A stretch of DNA of 64,000 nucleotides from Phaseolus vulgaris (Eukaryota > Streptophyta > Magnoliopsida > Fabales > Fabaceae): positions 1,555,530 through 1,619,529 of the forward strand of contig NC_023755.2 of NCBI RefSeq assembly GCF_000499845.2, in the 5' to 3' direction. The notes beneath the pieces are model-generated. The model was not told where the DNA came from, searched no databases, and saw only the letters and a list, made by a program, of their open reading frames with translations. Position numbers and translations under genes: made by a program. Numbering within the stretch: position 1 is the first letter of the stretch; every line of letters begins with the position of its first letter. Of the stretch, positions 48,705-62,700 are shown piece by piece.

Positions 48705-50982
48705 CCTCTGAGTTTGTTAAAAGAGTGACACAACCAATGAGTTATGTTAACAAAGCTTTTGACTTAGGTTTGATTGATTCTAATATTATTGTCCTTTTCA
48801 TCAAATAGGTTGTGTTGCTTTGTTGTGTTCAATGGGCACGTCTTATATGAAACTCAACTCTTCTAAAAACCCAAAATTCAATCACATTTCTTAGCAGAAA
48901 ACTGTCAAAATTTTATCATTTCTTAACACTATTTACACTTTTATTCTTTCATCTTTTTATTTTCCTATCTAACACCATTTTGTTTTTATTTTTCTATTTA
49001 ACACAATTTCAAAAATAAAAAAATAAAAAATTAAAAAAAAATGATAATTTTAATTTTAAATGCATTAAAAAAATAAATATTTTTTATATTTAAAATAGTT
49101 AAAAATATAATTAATAAATAAAGAAATAAGTTTTTACAAAATAAAAATAAAAAAGTAATAAATTAAAAATGTTTAGTTTAATTTTTTTTAAGAATGAAGA
49201 AAATAAAAAATTAAATCCTACAATAACATAAAAGTTGAATCTATAAACAAAAATTTGTATTTATTTTTATTATTATTGATGATGTAATTATGTTCATTTC
49301 AAGTAAAAAATACAGGACATAATTAAAAAAAAAACAAAATCAATTAGTATTAATTAGTAGTGGATACAGATAATAAGTGTCTACCCTAAATGCAAAATCC
49401 TAAAAAAAATACTAATACAAATATTACACTTAATGCTTAAAAATGAGAATAAAAAAAATACAAAAATAAATAAATATAGAAAATAAAAACAACAACAACA
49501 ATAAAAATAAAAACAAAAAACAAAAAAAAATAAAGATTGAGAAAAAAAAAACTAAAAACATAAAAAATATAAAATAAAGACAAAACAAAATAAGATAAAA
49601 ATAAAATATATAAACAAAAAAGAAAAACAAATCAGAATAAGATAAAAATAAGAGATTTAACAGGATACTAAGGATTACCGATTCACATGATGAATTCCGA
49701 GTCATCTGAATCATTAAAGACACTAAATAAAAGACACTAAATAGATGAGTCTAAACTTATAAGATGTTCGACATCAAACACATTTATATAACTATCATAT
49801 AAATCTAGAGGAAATAATATCTAACATCAATATATTTTATTCTACCATGTTGCACAATATTCTATAATTACTAAGTGTTTTTATTTTATATATATTCGTT
49901 TACGTGTGAAACCATGAAAATAACATTTTATTGTTTTATAACTTATGTAAGTTGAGAGAGGAAAACATCTACTCTCCAACTCAAAAAGGGGAAAATTGGA
50001 AGCATAAGCTGCTAATGTTTCTTGTTTTTTTTCCAAGTACATAACTAGTTTCAACATGTGATAATTTAATTGTTCTTTTAGAAACAACTATTACAAATAT
50101 ATAAATATGTTTAATCTATTGTTTTTATATGATCTAAGCAAAATAAACACATTTTCTTATTAATATATGGATTTTCTTTACTGTACAACGCAATCAAACA
50201 TGATATAATTGTTCATCTTACAACAAACTATGTATGACAAAATGTAATCAAAATAAATCACGACAAATCATTCATAAAATACAATTTTAATCTTAAAAAT
50301 AGTTTTTTTATTCATCTTCTTTGTTAATCCTAATTTGAATGAAAAAATAAAACTAGAAGAAGAATACAAATATTTACAAAGTTGGTTAGAAATAATTAAC
50401 TACACATTCCTTTTACCAAATTAACTTTTTTTTAATCTCTTTTGAAATCAAGAAGAGGTTTTTTCCTTTTTTTTGTCTGCCTTTCTCTTGGTTTTATGGT
50501 TGCAAGTTGTTTCTTCCTTCTTGATTTTCATATTTAATTAATCCATTTACTTCCATTGCTGACAGTTTAATCTTAGATTTGCAGAAGGAAACAATTGTTA
50601 ATCTCACAGAATTGAAAATTTCTTTAGTTTTACATTGAGAGTGTATGTTGTTATAATGGCTTTAATCTGGTTGAATTATGTAAAATCTGTTTTAATTCAA
50701 AACTTAGTTATTAACTAGTTAGTAAAAAGAAACAACATCAATTTACTGCAAAAATATTTTCAACTAATCTTGATTCAACAAATTATCATTTCACTCATTT
50801 ACATTTGAATTGAAATGGAGTTTATTGTATGGAAGAAACTTTTTGAATGAAATAACATACTACAAATAATTCAGATGTAAGAACACTTCAAAACCTGAGT
50901 ATTGAATAATTACAAGAAATTGATTTTTTGTCTGTCTCATTGGTTTAACTAGTGTCTACTGCAAGGATCACTGTCACACATC
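48705..50982. other. PURH promoter side and AT-rich intergenic DNA
   Basis: AT-rich, with an A-rich stretch at about 49440-49660. No gene is supported. Confidence 0.6.
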
Positions 50983-53511
50983 TTAACCAAATCCAAGCAT
51001 GAAAGATTCTTTTGCAGGGTCTTCAGAAGTGGTATATGAACTCATGTCCCTTAGTTGATTACTTGGTTCAAACCTTGGAATCTGTGTATCTGTTGGCAAT
51101 TCTTGAGCATAGGAGTAGCAAGATTTTTCTTCCCTGTTTAAGGATTCTGAACTGTTTGTTGATGGAGTAAGTGGAGGATCATGTATATTGAACTCCATAC
51201 TCTTAAACATGAGACTTGCAATTATTCTGTCAATGTTGTTGGTAGCCAATTCCATTGATTTCTTGTCCTGACACCTAGAATTAACATACTGATGATTGAA
51301 TCAAAGTGAACAAGCACAGAAGCATGTTATATGAACATGATATTGTTATAAAGAATTGTGTCTAACACTAGTTTTGACACTGCAAACAAAGCTTTGAACA
51401 CATTGTCAACTAAGAAGCCACAAATGGAAAAGAAGCTTATATTATCTTTAGTAAATTACTGCTTGCTTTTACTGGAAATAATCTGAATGAAAAAGAAATA
51501 TGATGGTTCATGCTGAAAACTCGAATTAAAGCAATACAACTTTGTTTATGGAGGAAATATAACCAAGTTTTTGGCCTAATCAAGCCAAATGAACATCAAA
51601 TGTTTGTCCAGAAGATAATCTATTTCTTCTAAGTTCTAGAAGTGAATTACATAAAATTCTAAAGTATATATACTTAGACATATATGTGTTAGATAAAGGA
51701 CAACATAACATAGCAGACAACAAACATTAATCATGTACCTACCTCCTTGTTATTTCATTGTGATCTGTATGTGACAATGATTTTTGGATATTAAGATTTT
51801 CATTCTGGTCCAGCATCATTTCATGATGTTGTTCTGTATTTCTGGCAAGACGATACAGGGAATCTCTGAAGCAAAGACGGGTCCTCTCTGTGAACTTATA
51901 ATGTGAAAAATGTGCAACAAAAAGAATTAGGAAAAATGATTTATAGCACTGAATCAGATGCAACAATTTGAGTTTAGTCACTTTTTTACCTGTCCAATTG
52001 CCATCTCAAGATCATTTAGTACAAATTCTTCAAGTGATGACTGCTCATGCATGTCATCATCCATACTGCATTGTTCAAATGGATCTAAAACCTTAGCAGA
52101 TGGTGCCTTAAAGAAAAACAAACAGATTACATTACACTATGAGCTTTGAAAGCAGATGATTTATTTGCAGCAAAAAAATAAATAAAAGATATCCTTAATG
52201 TTTTTTCCATGCGGTGAAGATTAAATAAAAGATAAATTAGTGGGAGAAATGGTTTATGCAAGCATGAAAAACACATGAGAGTTCAAACAAAATTTAAGAA
52301 AAGCTTCAAAAAAATAATACTACAATGATCAGGCACAAAAAAAACTTGCCTTGCACCTACTGCAGTAAATAGTATGCAAATAACCTAGATCCCTTTGTGA
52401 TTATGTGAACTTATATGTGACAATTAAAGAATTTGGAACCTAAAAGATTTTGGTTCAAAGCATGTGTGTACACAACATGCTGATGACTGTTAGACAGAAA
52501 GCAATTCTCACCTCTCTATCTGGACAATCCTTTGGACCTGAGTTGCTTGAAACATACATAGAATCTGTGGTATCTTTCTGCAGTGTGCCTGATGGTAAAA
52601 AAGCATGCATTTTGAGATATTCTGTGCTCCCAAATCATAAATAATGCTCAAAATATTTGTTTACAATATAGTAATGTCTATGAAAGAATGGTCACCAGGT
52701 GTACTGCTGCATTGGTTTTCAGACAAACCGTTGATGGATTTGTCTAGGTTTTCAACATCAAAACATGACACATCTTCAGGTACAGAATCCCTGAAACACA
52801 CAAGTGGTGATGCAACATCAGAAGACATTCTATTCAATTGTATTAACTCGTTTTTATGGGTAAAGTAGTGAGAATTGAATGGCTCTGCTGTGCTACATTC
52901 GTAATGCAAGATAAAAAAATATAAGTTTTTCATGTCATCAAAGAAAAGTTGGAATTTTGCAATGTTACTACAAGTTCATGATAGAGTGTGAACCATTGCT
53001 AGTATTATTCTCCTTTTTGATCCATGCATACAAAAAATGGAAAAAAAGTCCATAGTTCTAAAACACCACAGAGCAATTCAATTTGCACTGAACTTCCTGC
53101 AATTGAGTGTGTGTACATCTGCAAATTAATTTATTTCAGAATCTCAATCCAGAGGTTAAGTTTGTACAAGAAAGAGTGATTCATCAGTTCGAATCTGGGT
53201 AGATCTTGAAGCTGGTAATTAGACTGGTCAGATGAAAGTGCTGTCTGTTGAAAAGATTGCTCATGCAATCTTCCACATAAACTTGAACTGCTAAACTGAT
53301 CTTTATCATGCAGGGACGGTTCAAGCTCAATTTGATTATTGAATCTTTCTTCAAAGAAATCCATGATAAAAAATTGTTTAGGTGTATTACAACCTTCATT
53401 TGTACTTATTTCCCAGTTTGACCAATAGTCTGGTGAAGGATGTCTGTCCAATAAATCCTGATCTCTGGGTATAACATAACCATTAACACCCTTCTCATAG
53501 TACCAATCCAT
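50983..53511 (-). CDS. LNK-family clock coactivator, LNK3/LNK4-like
   Basis: Six exons (53168-53511, 52696-52892, 52512-52588, 51990-52106, 51743-51894, 50983-51274) give 392 residues. The start MDWYYEKGVNGYVIPRDQD and DRHPSPDYWSNW resemble the N-terminus of LNK3/LNK4. Exons 4-5 encode SSLEEFVLNDLEMAIGQ then FTERTRLCFRDSLYRLARN (about 230-264), the conserved motif of the plant LNK family. LNK proteins bind RVE8-type MYBs and activate evening clock genes in the nucleus; they lack a DNA-binding domain. The C-terminal 96 residues are Ser/Pro-rich and end SFMLGFG. The first donor (CTT|GTACAA) is weak and was chosen because it keeps the frame; exon 3 is inferred from an acceptor that avoids an in-frame stop. 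A 5' UTR intron probably ends at 53522. The length exceeds that of Arabidopsis LNK3/4. Confidence 0.82.
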
Positions 53512-53520
53512 GATCTAGTG

Positions 53521-54340
53521 TCTGCACATAGATTTAAAGAAAATGAAAATTAACTTGTATAAAATCACATACATGCATAATTTGTTGTTCTACATGTTTG
53601 GCTAACATACAAAGTGGTATTCCAACATGCCACTGTCATCATTCTACATCATACATGCATGTCAAAATGTCACAAAGGGGAAGAAAGCAACAACATCCAA
53701 TGTCAAGATCCTCTGAGAGGAACACAACATAAGAATCTTTTCAAACAAAACATAAATAAGGCAAAAAGAAAAGTATGCAGCAGATCAATATTTTCTTTCT
53801 TTTCCCTGTTTCACTTTCATTTCCCCTTTCCCAATTTCTCCTTCAAACACCACAAAATAACCTCATATATTCTATACTGTTCAAAACCAATTAGGAGAGT
53901 GAGAAGGAAGAAAAAACATTAAATCCATTAAATCAAAAAGGAAAAGAACATGAAACCTCATCATAACAAGAAACCGACTCAACAATACACCACTTTCATA
54001 CACAGTAAACCACAGATTCTCAAAAACTACAGAAGAGGGCAGATAGTAATCATGATCCAAAATACCAACACTACCAAAAGAGTGAAAAGAGCATACCCTA
54101 TTGAGAAAACTCAATTTGCAATTGATGAAAACAAATTAGAGAATATGGTGACACCAAAATGAAGACAATTTGAGGTTGGGTTGACAGTAGCTGGATAATG
54201 ATCAGAGGGTGCCACTGGGAGATTCTAATGAGAAACTATGAAAACCATTCTAAGAGAGAGAGAGAGGGAGAGAAAAAGGTTGCAACTTGAAGGGTTTGTT
54301 GTACTAGAAATGAGATTGAGGAAGCAACAGAGAGTGTAAA
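53521..54340 (-). promoter_or_regulatory. Probable 5' UTR intron and leader exon of the LNK gene
   Basis: An acceptor (tatgtgcag on the minus strand) lies about ten bases before the ATG, so the leader is probably spliced. A (GA)n tract at 54250-54274 on the plus strand (CT-rich on the gene strand) is typical of plant leaders near the start site. No evening element or G-box was seen by eye. Confidence 0.45.
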
Positions 54341-56754
54341 TAAGAAGGCAAAGGAGAAGAAACATGATACAGGTCATGAGTTTGTGGTTGAGAATGTTCT
54401 GGTCCCAAACATTTGTGGCTCAAATTGCTCCATCAAAAGCAGCATCCTCATTGGTACATGTGTCAGTACGAGGTTTCATTTTAAGATTTTGGTGCTTCAT
54501 TGCCATCGCACCATGTGGCATCTGATACCATCAAGATGGAAACCATGTGCATTGCCTACTATTCTGCTTTTCTTATGGACTATTCAAACTTTGCATTAAT
54601 TATCATATTTTAAATCAAAATCAAACTTAATTTAACTTCATTTTTAAATTCATATTAATCAACTTCTGAAAACTACTTCTCCCCCACCATATTTATAAAC
54701 GAATTCAAAAATTGTATTTGAATAATGTACTTTTTAAATACTCTTAATTAAACATTTGAAATGAATCATGTAAATTTTTTCAATAGAATCTAAATATTTA
54801 TCAAAGCCTCTTTTAATTATTTTAACTTTAAATATATAATAACAATTTTAGAACAATAATATAAATTACTGAAAATTTTGTTACTTCTAAATTATGTGAA
54901 TTAGTTAAAATAATGAATTTGACAATTTATGTATTTTACAATTCATTTAGTAACATAGTTACTCCTTAGCCATAAATATAAAAAGTGAAAATATTTTTAA
55001 TACTTAACTGTTGAATTTAATTTTCGTTAAACATCTTATTATTATCATTATTTTTATTTTGTGAATTTATGATATGTTATATTAAGTAAACACTGATTCC
55101 GTTCTAATAAGTTATTCACCAATTGTTATATTGAAAGAATTTGCAATAAAATAAAAAAATTATAAAAAAGCAGTAATTTATTCATTTGAATGTAATTAAT
55201 TATACTTTTTTTTAATAAGAACAAAGTAAGAAAAAATATTTTAAAGATCTCAAGAAAATTAATGAGAAAAAAAGTTTAACTTTGTTACATATAGTGTTAA
55301 ATTATTTTACATCAAAACATTTTTTAACTTTTCATTGAAAACCGCTATAAGTGAATAAAGTAAAGCTAATTTTTATAAGCACCCATAATTTTTTTTATCT
55401 AAAAATTAACTCAAAATTAATGAATTAATTAATATAAAAAGTTTAGGATTAACTTACTTTTGAGTTCAATATTTTGATATGCACAATCCTTTAATTTTAA
55501 AACATGTTTCATTAAAAAATACTGGAATAACTCGTACTTAAAATAGTTAAAATTACTCATAAACATACAAAATTTTAATTACTAATCCTTTTAAAAAAAG
55601 ACTCATACAGATTCATTAATAAGAGATGCACAGCAGCTTGAAATAAATAAGAGAGTCGATAAATCTATAATGTTAATTTATTATTATAGAATAATTTTGC
55701 ATGATATTTACCATAGGTCATAGAAAATTTATGAAAAAAATAAACAAATAATGAATAATTCATGCGATAAGATAAATATTTCAATCATTTTTATCTTAAA
55801 AATTGCATGATTGTGTAGATTATTATAATAAATTGAAAAGGACTCAAGAAAAAAAATAAAAAAATAAAAAGAAAGTGTTATATTAAATTACTGACTTGTT
55901 TCTTTTAATTATATTGTCATTAAAATTAAAATTTAAAGTTATGAAAGAGTATGTAGTTACAAATTGAAGTTCTACTCTTGAAACAAATTATTCTAATTTA
56001 AGTTTTGTAATAGTCTATTTGATAATTTTTTCAGTCAAATGTACCTTTCTTTCTTTTATATTGAATTACATTTATTTTTATATTAAGTGAACATGGTCAA
56101 TTAATATTAATTGATACTTTAAATCGATAGGTTAAATTTATGTTGAATTAAATAAGAATAAAAGAAATAAAGCATATACAAAAGAATTAAAATAAATAAA
56201 CAAAAACGATAAGATGTTACTGTTTTAAAATAGAAAAGAACAAAAAGTGAAAATTGAACTAAAGAGTATTTTTGTAAAAAGAATTGTATTTAAGTATATT
56301 TTATAAAAAAATAAAGTACGTCTCTTAATTAGAAAAATCATTAAAATTGACACATGTAAAAAATAAAAACTATTCCATAATAACAAATTTTTATTGTTAA
56401 AGTGACTTAATTACAGTTAAATTAAAATAGATCACGAAAAATGTAGAAAAACTTCATAAAAAATAGTTAAATAGAGTAGATACATGGAATGAATGAGTGA
56501 GAAATAAAGGTGAAATAATGAAATAACAAGTTAAGATTAAGTTTAAGATTGTATCACAACTATAGGTTGATACTTTGCAACCTCTTATGGTATCAAGTTT
56601 ATTCAACTTTTCTAATCTTGATGACTTGTATGAAAATGGTGTGATTCTCAATACATATTAATGATAGATTTTTACTCTTTCAAGATGTTAGGGTACTTTG
56701 ACGATTAACATTTCACTTTTTTTGCCACGTTCCCCTAGGACATGCTTGAGTATC
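54341..56754. other. AT-rich intergenic DNA
   Basis: No gene is supported between the LNK leader and the satellite. The last 60 bases before the array share no clear homology with the monomer. Confidence 0.6.
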
Positions 56755-59700
56755 ACTTTGTTTGTGTTCAAAAGTTAAGTGTTTTAGACTTTTATAAAAA
56801 TTCGTGAAATTTCGTTATATTTTTTTGTAATTTTATTCTGAGTCCGTATTGCATTTGAAAAAATCTGCACAAGTACTTTCATATGTTGTTTGCAGCCAGG
56901 TAAGGAGGCGCGTCCATAAACAAATCACAAAAAGAAGATACGGGAAAAAAAAACCAGGAGGTTTTGTTTTCGAAAAACCAGTTTTATTCACTATCGGTCT
57001 AGGACTTACTACGCCTTACTCCATGGGTATTTCGGTCTCAAATTTGTACCAGACATTCCTCACTGTGTCTATTGAGTTTTGACCTAGATTTAAGCCCCAA
57101 ATTCGTCCCACAGAATTTGCAATAATTTTTTTTTCATCAATGTCATAGCCGATAGGAAGGTTCGTTTGTGTGTTAAACTGTTTGATTTTTTTCTTAAGTA
57201 AATACTCATTCGTTTGACCTGAAATTTGTCGGGTTTTGTCCCAAATTCAGTCGAGATTCTTACGTGAAATTTCAAGAAAAAACTATTTTTTTGTAGAATT
57301 TTTCAGAAATTTTATTAAAAACAAAGGTTATCCTCTACCGAAACTCGTGAAATTTCGCCATACTCTCTACAATTTTATTTTGGGTCCGTATTGCATTGTT
57401 TGTGCTCAAAAGTTAAGTGTTTTAGACCTCTATTGAAACTCGTGAAATTTCGTCCTAATTTATGCAATTTTATTATAGGTCCGTATTGCATTGAAAAAAT
57501 CCGCACAAATACTTTCATATGTTGTTTGCAGCCAGGTAAGGAGGAACGTCCATAAAGAAATAACAAAAAGAAGATACGGGGAAGAAATGCCAGGACATTT
57601 TGTTTTCGCAAAACTAGTTTTATTGACTCTCGGTTTAGGACTTACTAGGCCTTACTCCTTGGGTATTTCGGTCTCAAGTTTTTACGAGACATTCGTCACC
57701 GTGTCTATTGAGTTTTGGCTTATACTTGTGCCAAAATTCTTCCCATAGGATTTGCTATAAATTTTTTATTCATCACAACCAGGGCCGAAAGGAAGGTTCG
57801 TTTGTGTGTGAAACTGTTTGATTTTTTCTCTACGTGAATACTCATCTGTTTGACTTGAATTTTGTCGCGTTTTGTCCCAAATTTAGTTGAGATTCTTATG
57901 TGGAATTTCAGGAAAAAACTATTTCGAGAGAATTTTTCAGAAATTTTATTGAAAACCAAGGTTATCCTCTACCGAAACTTGTGAAATTTCGCTTTACTTT
58001 ATGCAATTTTATTCTGGGTCCGTATTGTGTTAAAAAAATTCGTACAAGTACATTTATATGTTGTTTCCACCCAGGTAAGGAGGCACGTCCATAAACAAAT
58101 CACAAAAAGAAGAGACGAGGAAGAAAAGTCAGGAAGTTTTGTTTTCGGAAAACCAGTTTTGTTCACTCTCGGTCTGGGACTTACTACGCCTGACTCCTTT
58201 GGTATTTCAATCTCAAATTTTTACGAGACATTCGTCACTGTGTCTATTGAGTTTTGGCTTATACTTGAGCCCAAAATTCTTCCCACAGGATTTTCTATAA
58301 AGTTTTTATTCATCACAACCAGGGCCGAAAGGAAAGTTCGTTTGTGTGTGAAACTGTTTTATTTTTTCCCTACGTGAATACTCATCGGTTTGACCTGAAT
58401 TTTTTTCCGCGTTTTGTCCCAAATTCATTTGAGATTCTTAAGTGGAATTTCACGAAAAAAATATTTTGGGAGAATTTTTCAGAAATTTTATTGAAAACCA
58501 AGGTTATCCTTTACCAAAACTCGTGAAATTTCGCCATACCTTCTGCAATTTTATTCTAGGTCCGTATTGTGTTGAAAAAATTTGCACAAGTACATTCATA
58601 TGTTTTTTGCAACTAGGTAAGGAGGCACGTCCGTAAACAAAACACAAAAAGAAGATACGGGGAAGAAAAGCCAGGATGTTTTGTTTTCGGAAAACTAGTT
58701 TTGTTCAATCTCGGTCTGGGACTTACTATGCCTGACTCCTTGGGTATTTCCGTCTCAAATCTTTACCAGACATTCGTCACTGTGTCTATTAAGTTTTGGC
58801 CTGCATTTGAGCCCAAAATTCGTCCCATAGAATTTGCAATAAATTTTTTATTCATTACTGCTAGGGCTGAAAGGAAGGTTCGTTTGTGTGTGCAACTGTT
58901 TGATTTTTTTCCTACGTGAATACTCATCCGTTTAACCTGAAATTTTTCGATTTTTGTCCCAAATTCATCAAGATTCTTTCGGGAAATATAAGGAAAAAAC
59001 TATTTCAGAGAATTTTAAAAAATTTAATTGAAAACCAATGCTATCTTCTACCGAAACTCGTGAAATTTCGCCCTACTTTCTGCAATTTTGTTCTGATTCC
59101 GTATTGCGTTGAAAAAATTTGCACAAGTACTTTCATATGTTGTTTGCAGCCAGGTAAGGGGGAACTTCCATAAAGAAATAACATAAAGAAGATACGAGGA
59201 AGAAAAACTAGGACGTTTTCGCAAAACCAGTTTTGTTCACTCTTGGTGTGGGACTTACTAGGGCTTACTCCTTGGTTATTTCGGTCTCAAGTGTTTAAGA
59301 GACATTTATCAACGTGTCTATTGAGTTTTGGCTTATATTTGATCCCAAAATTCTTCCCACAGGATTTGCTATAAATTTTTTATTCATCACAATCAGGGCC
59401 GAAAGGAAGGTTCGTTTGTGTGTGAAACTGTTTGATTTTTTCCTAGGTGAATACACATCCGTTTGACCCGAAATTTTTCAAGTTTTGTCCCAAATTCAGT
59501 CCAGATTCTTACGTGGAATTTCAGGAAGAAAATATTTCGGGAGAATTTTTCAGAAATTTTATTGAAAACAAAGGCTAATCGAAACTCGTGAAATTCTGCC
59601 CTCCTTTCTGCAATTTTATTCTTTGTCCGTATTGCGTTGAAAAAATTCGCACAAGTACTTTCATATGTTGTTTTTACCCAAGTAAGGAGGCATGTCCGTA

Positions 59701-62700
59701 AACAAATAACAAAAAGAAGATACGGCGAAGAAAAGCAAGGACGATTTGTTTTTGGAAAACCAATTTTTTTCTTTCTCAGTCTCGGACTTACTATGCCTTA
59801 CTCTTTAGGTATTTTGGTCTCAAATATTTACCAGACATTCGTCACTGTGTCTATTGAGTTTTGGCTTAGAATTCAGCCCCAAATTCATCCCTCATGATTT
59901 ACAATAAAATTTTTATTCATCACTGTCAGGGTCGAGAGGAAGGTTCGTTTGTGTGTTGAATTGTTTGATATTTTTCCTAGGTGAATACTCATCCGTTTGA
60001 CGCGAAATTTGTCGCGTTTTGTCCCAAATTCAGTCGAGATTCTTACGTGAAATTTCAGGAAAAAACTATTTCGAGAGAATTTTTCAGAAATTTTATTGAA
60101 AACAAAAATTTTATTGAAAACAAAGGCTATCCTCTACCGAAACTCGTGAAATTTCGCCATACTTTCTGCAACTTTATTCTGGGTCCGTATTGCGTTGAAA
60201 AAATTCGCACAAGTACTTTCATATATTGTTTTCACCCAGGTAAGAAGGAATATCCGTAAACAAACACAAAAAGAAGATACGGCGAAGAAAAGTCAGGACG
60301 TGTTGCTTTCGGAAAACCAGTTTTTTTAACTCTCGGTCTGGGACATACTACGCCTTACTCCTTGGGTATTTCTGTCTCAAATTTTGACCACACATTCGTC
60401 ACTGTGTCTATTGAGTTTTGGCTGAGATTTGAGCCCCAAATTCGTCCCATAGGATTTGCAATAAATTTTTTATTCATCACTGCTAGGGCTGAAATGAAGG
60501 TTGGTTTGTGTGTTAAACTGTATGAATTTTTTCCTAGGTGAATACACATTTGTTTGACCTGAAATTTGTCGAGTTTTGTCCCAAATTCAGTCGAGATTCT
60601 TACGTGGAATTTCAGAAAAAAACTATTTTGGAAGAATTTTCTAGAAATTTTATTGAAAACAAAGGCTATCCTCTACCGAAACTCGTGAAATGTCGGCCTA
60701 CTTTCTACAATTTTATTCTGGGTCCGTATTGCGTTGAAAAAAATTCGCACAAGTACTTTCATATGTTTTTTTCACCCAGGTAAGGAGGCACGTCTGTAAA
60801 CAAATCACAAAAAGAAGATACGACGAAGAAAAGCCAGGACGTGTTGTTTCCAGAAAACCAGTTTTTTAAATTCTCGGTCTGGGACTTACTATGCCTTACT
60901 CCTTGGGTATTTCGGTCTCAAATTTTTACCACACATTCGGCACTGTGTCTATTGAGTTTTGGCTGAGATTTGAGCCCCAAATTCGTCTCACAGGATTTGC
61001 AATAAATTATTTATTCACCATGCCAATGCCGAAAAGAAGGTTCGTTTGTGTGAAACTGTTTGATATTTTTCCTAGGTGAATACTCATCCGTTTGACCCGA
61101 AATTTGTGGCGTTTTGTCCCAAATTCAGGCGATATTCTTACGTGAAATTTAATGAAAAAACTAATTTTGGAGAATTTTTCAGAAATTTTATTGAAAACAA
61201 AGGCTATCTACCGAAACTCGTGAAATTTCGCCCCACTTTCTACAACTCTTTTATGGGTTCGTATTGCGTTGAAAAAATTTGCACAAGTACTTTCATATTT
61301 TTTTTCACCAAGCAAAGGAGAAACATCCATACGCAAATCAAAAAAAGAAGATACGGGGAAGAAGAGCCAGGACGTTTTGTTTTCGGAAAACCAGTTTTGT
61401 TCACACTCGGTCTGGGAATCACTACGCCTTACTCCTTGGGTATTTTGGTCTGAAATTTTTACCAGACGTTCGTCACTGTATCTACTGAGTTTTGGCTGAG
61501 ATTTGAGCCCCAGACTCGTCTCACAAGAATGGCAATAAATTTTTGATTCATCACTGCCAAGGCCGAAAGGAAGGTTCGTTTGTGTGTGAAACTCTTTGAT
61601 TTTTTTCGTGGGTGAATACTCATTCGTTTCACCTGAAATTTGTCGCGTTTTTTCCCAAATTCAGTGGAGATTCTTACGTGGAATTTCAGAAAAAAACTAT
61701 TTCGGGAGAATTTTTCAGTAATTTTGTGCAAACCAAGGCTATCCTTTACCGAAACTTGTGAAATTTCGCCCTACTTTCTGAAATTTTATTTTGGGTCCGT
61801 ATTGCGCTGGAAAAATTCAGACAAGTACTTTCATATGTTGTTTGCACCGAGGTAAGGAGGCACGTCCATAAACAAATCACAAAAAGAAGATACGAGGGAG
61901 AGAAGCCAGGACAATTTGTTTTCGGAAAATCAATTTTGTTCACTCTCGGTCTGGGACTTACTACGCCTTACTCCTTGGGTATTTTGGTATGAAATTTTTA
62001 CCAGACGTTCGTCAGTGTGTCTACTAAGTTTTGGCTGAGATTTGAGGCCCAGACTCGTCCCACAAGATTGCCAATAAATTTTTTATTCATCACTGCCAGG
62101 ACCGAAAGGAAGGTTCGTTTGTGTGTGAAACTGTTTGATTTTTTTCGTGGGTGAATACTCATCCGTTTGAGCTGATATTTGTCGTGTTTTGTCCCAAATT
62201 CAGTGGATATTCTTATGTGGAATTTCAGGAAAAAACTATTTCGGGATATTTTTCAGAAATTTTGTACAAACCAAGGCTATCCTTTATCAAAACTTGTGAA
62301 GTTTCGCCCTACTTTCCAGAAATTTTATTCTGGGTCCGTTTGCGCTGAAAAAATTCAGACAAGTACTTTCATATATTGTTTGCACCCAGGTAAGGAGGCA
62401 CGTCCATAAACAAATAAAAAAAAAGAAGATACGGGGGAGAAAAGCCAGGACGTTTTGTTTTTGGAAAACCATTTTTGTTCACTCTCGGTCTGGGACTTAC
62501 TACGCCTTACTCCTTGGGTATTTAGGTCTGAAATTTTTACCAGAAGTTCGTCACTGTGTCTACTGAGTTTTGGCTGAGATTTGAGCCCCAGACTCTTCCA
62601 AAAGATTGGTAATAAATTTTTGATTCATCACTGCCAGGGCCGAAAGGAAGGTTCGTTCGTGTGTGAAACTGTTTGATTTTTTTTCGTGGGTGAATAGTCA

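Noticed and set aside
49430..49723. 97-codon Phe/Leu-rich frame
   Set aside because: Translation of an A-rich low-complexity tract.
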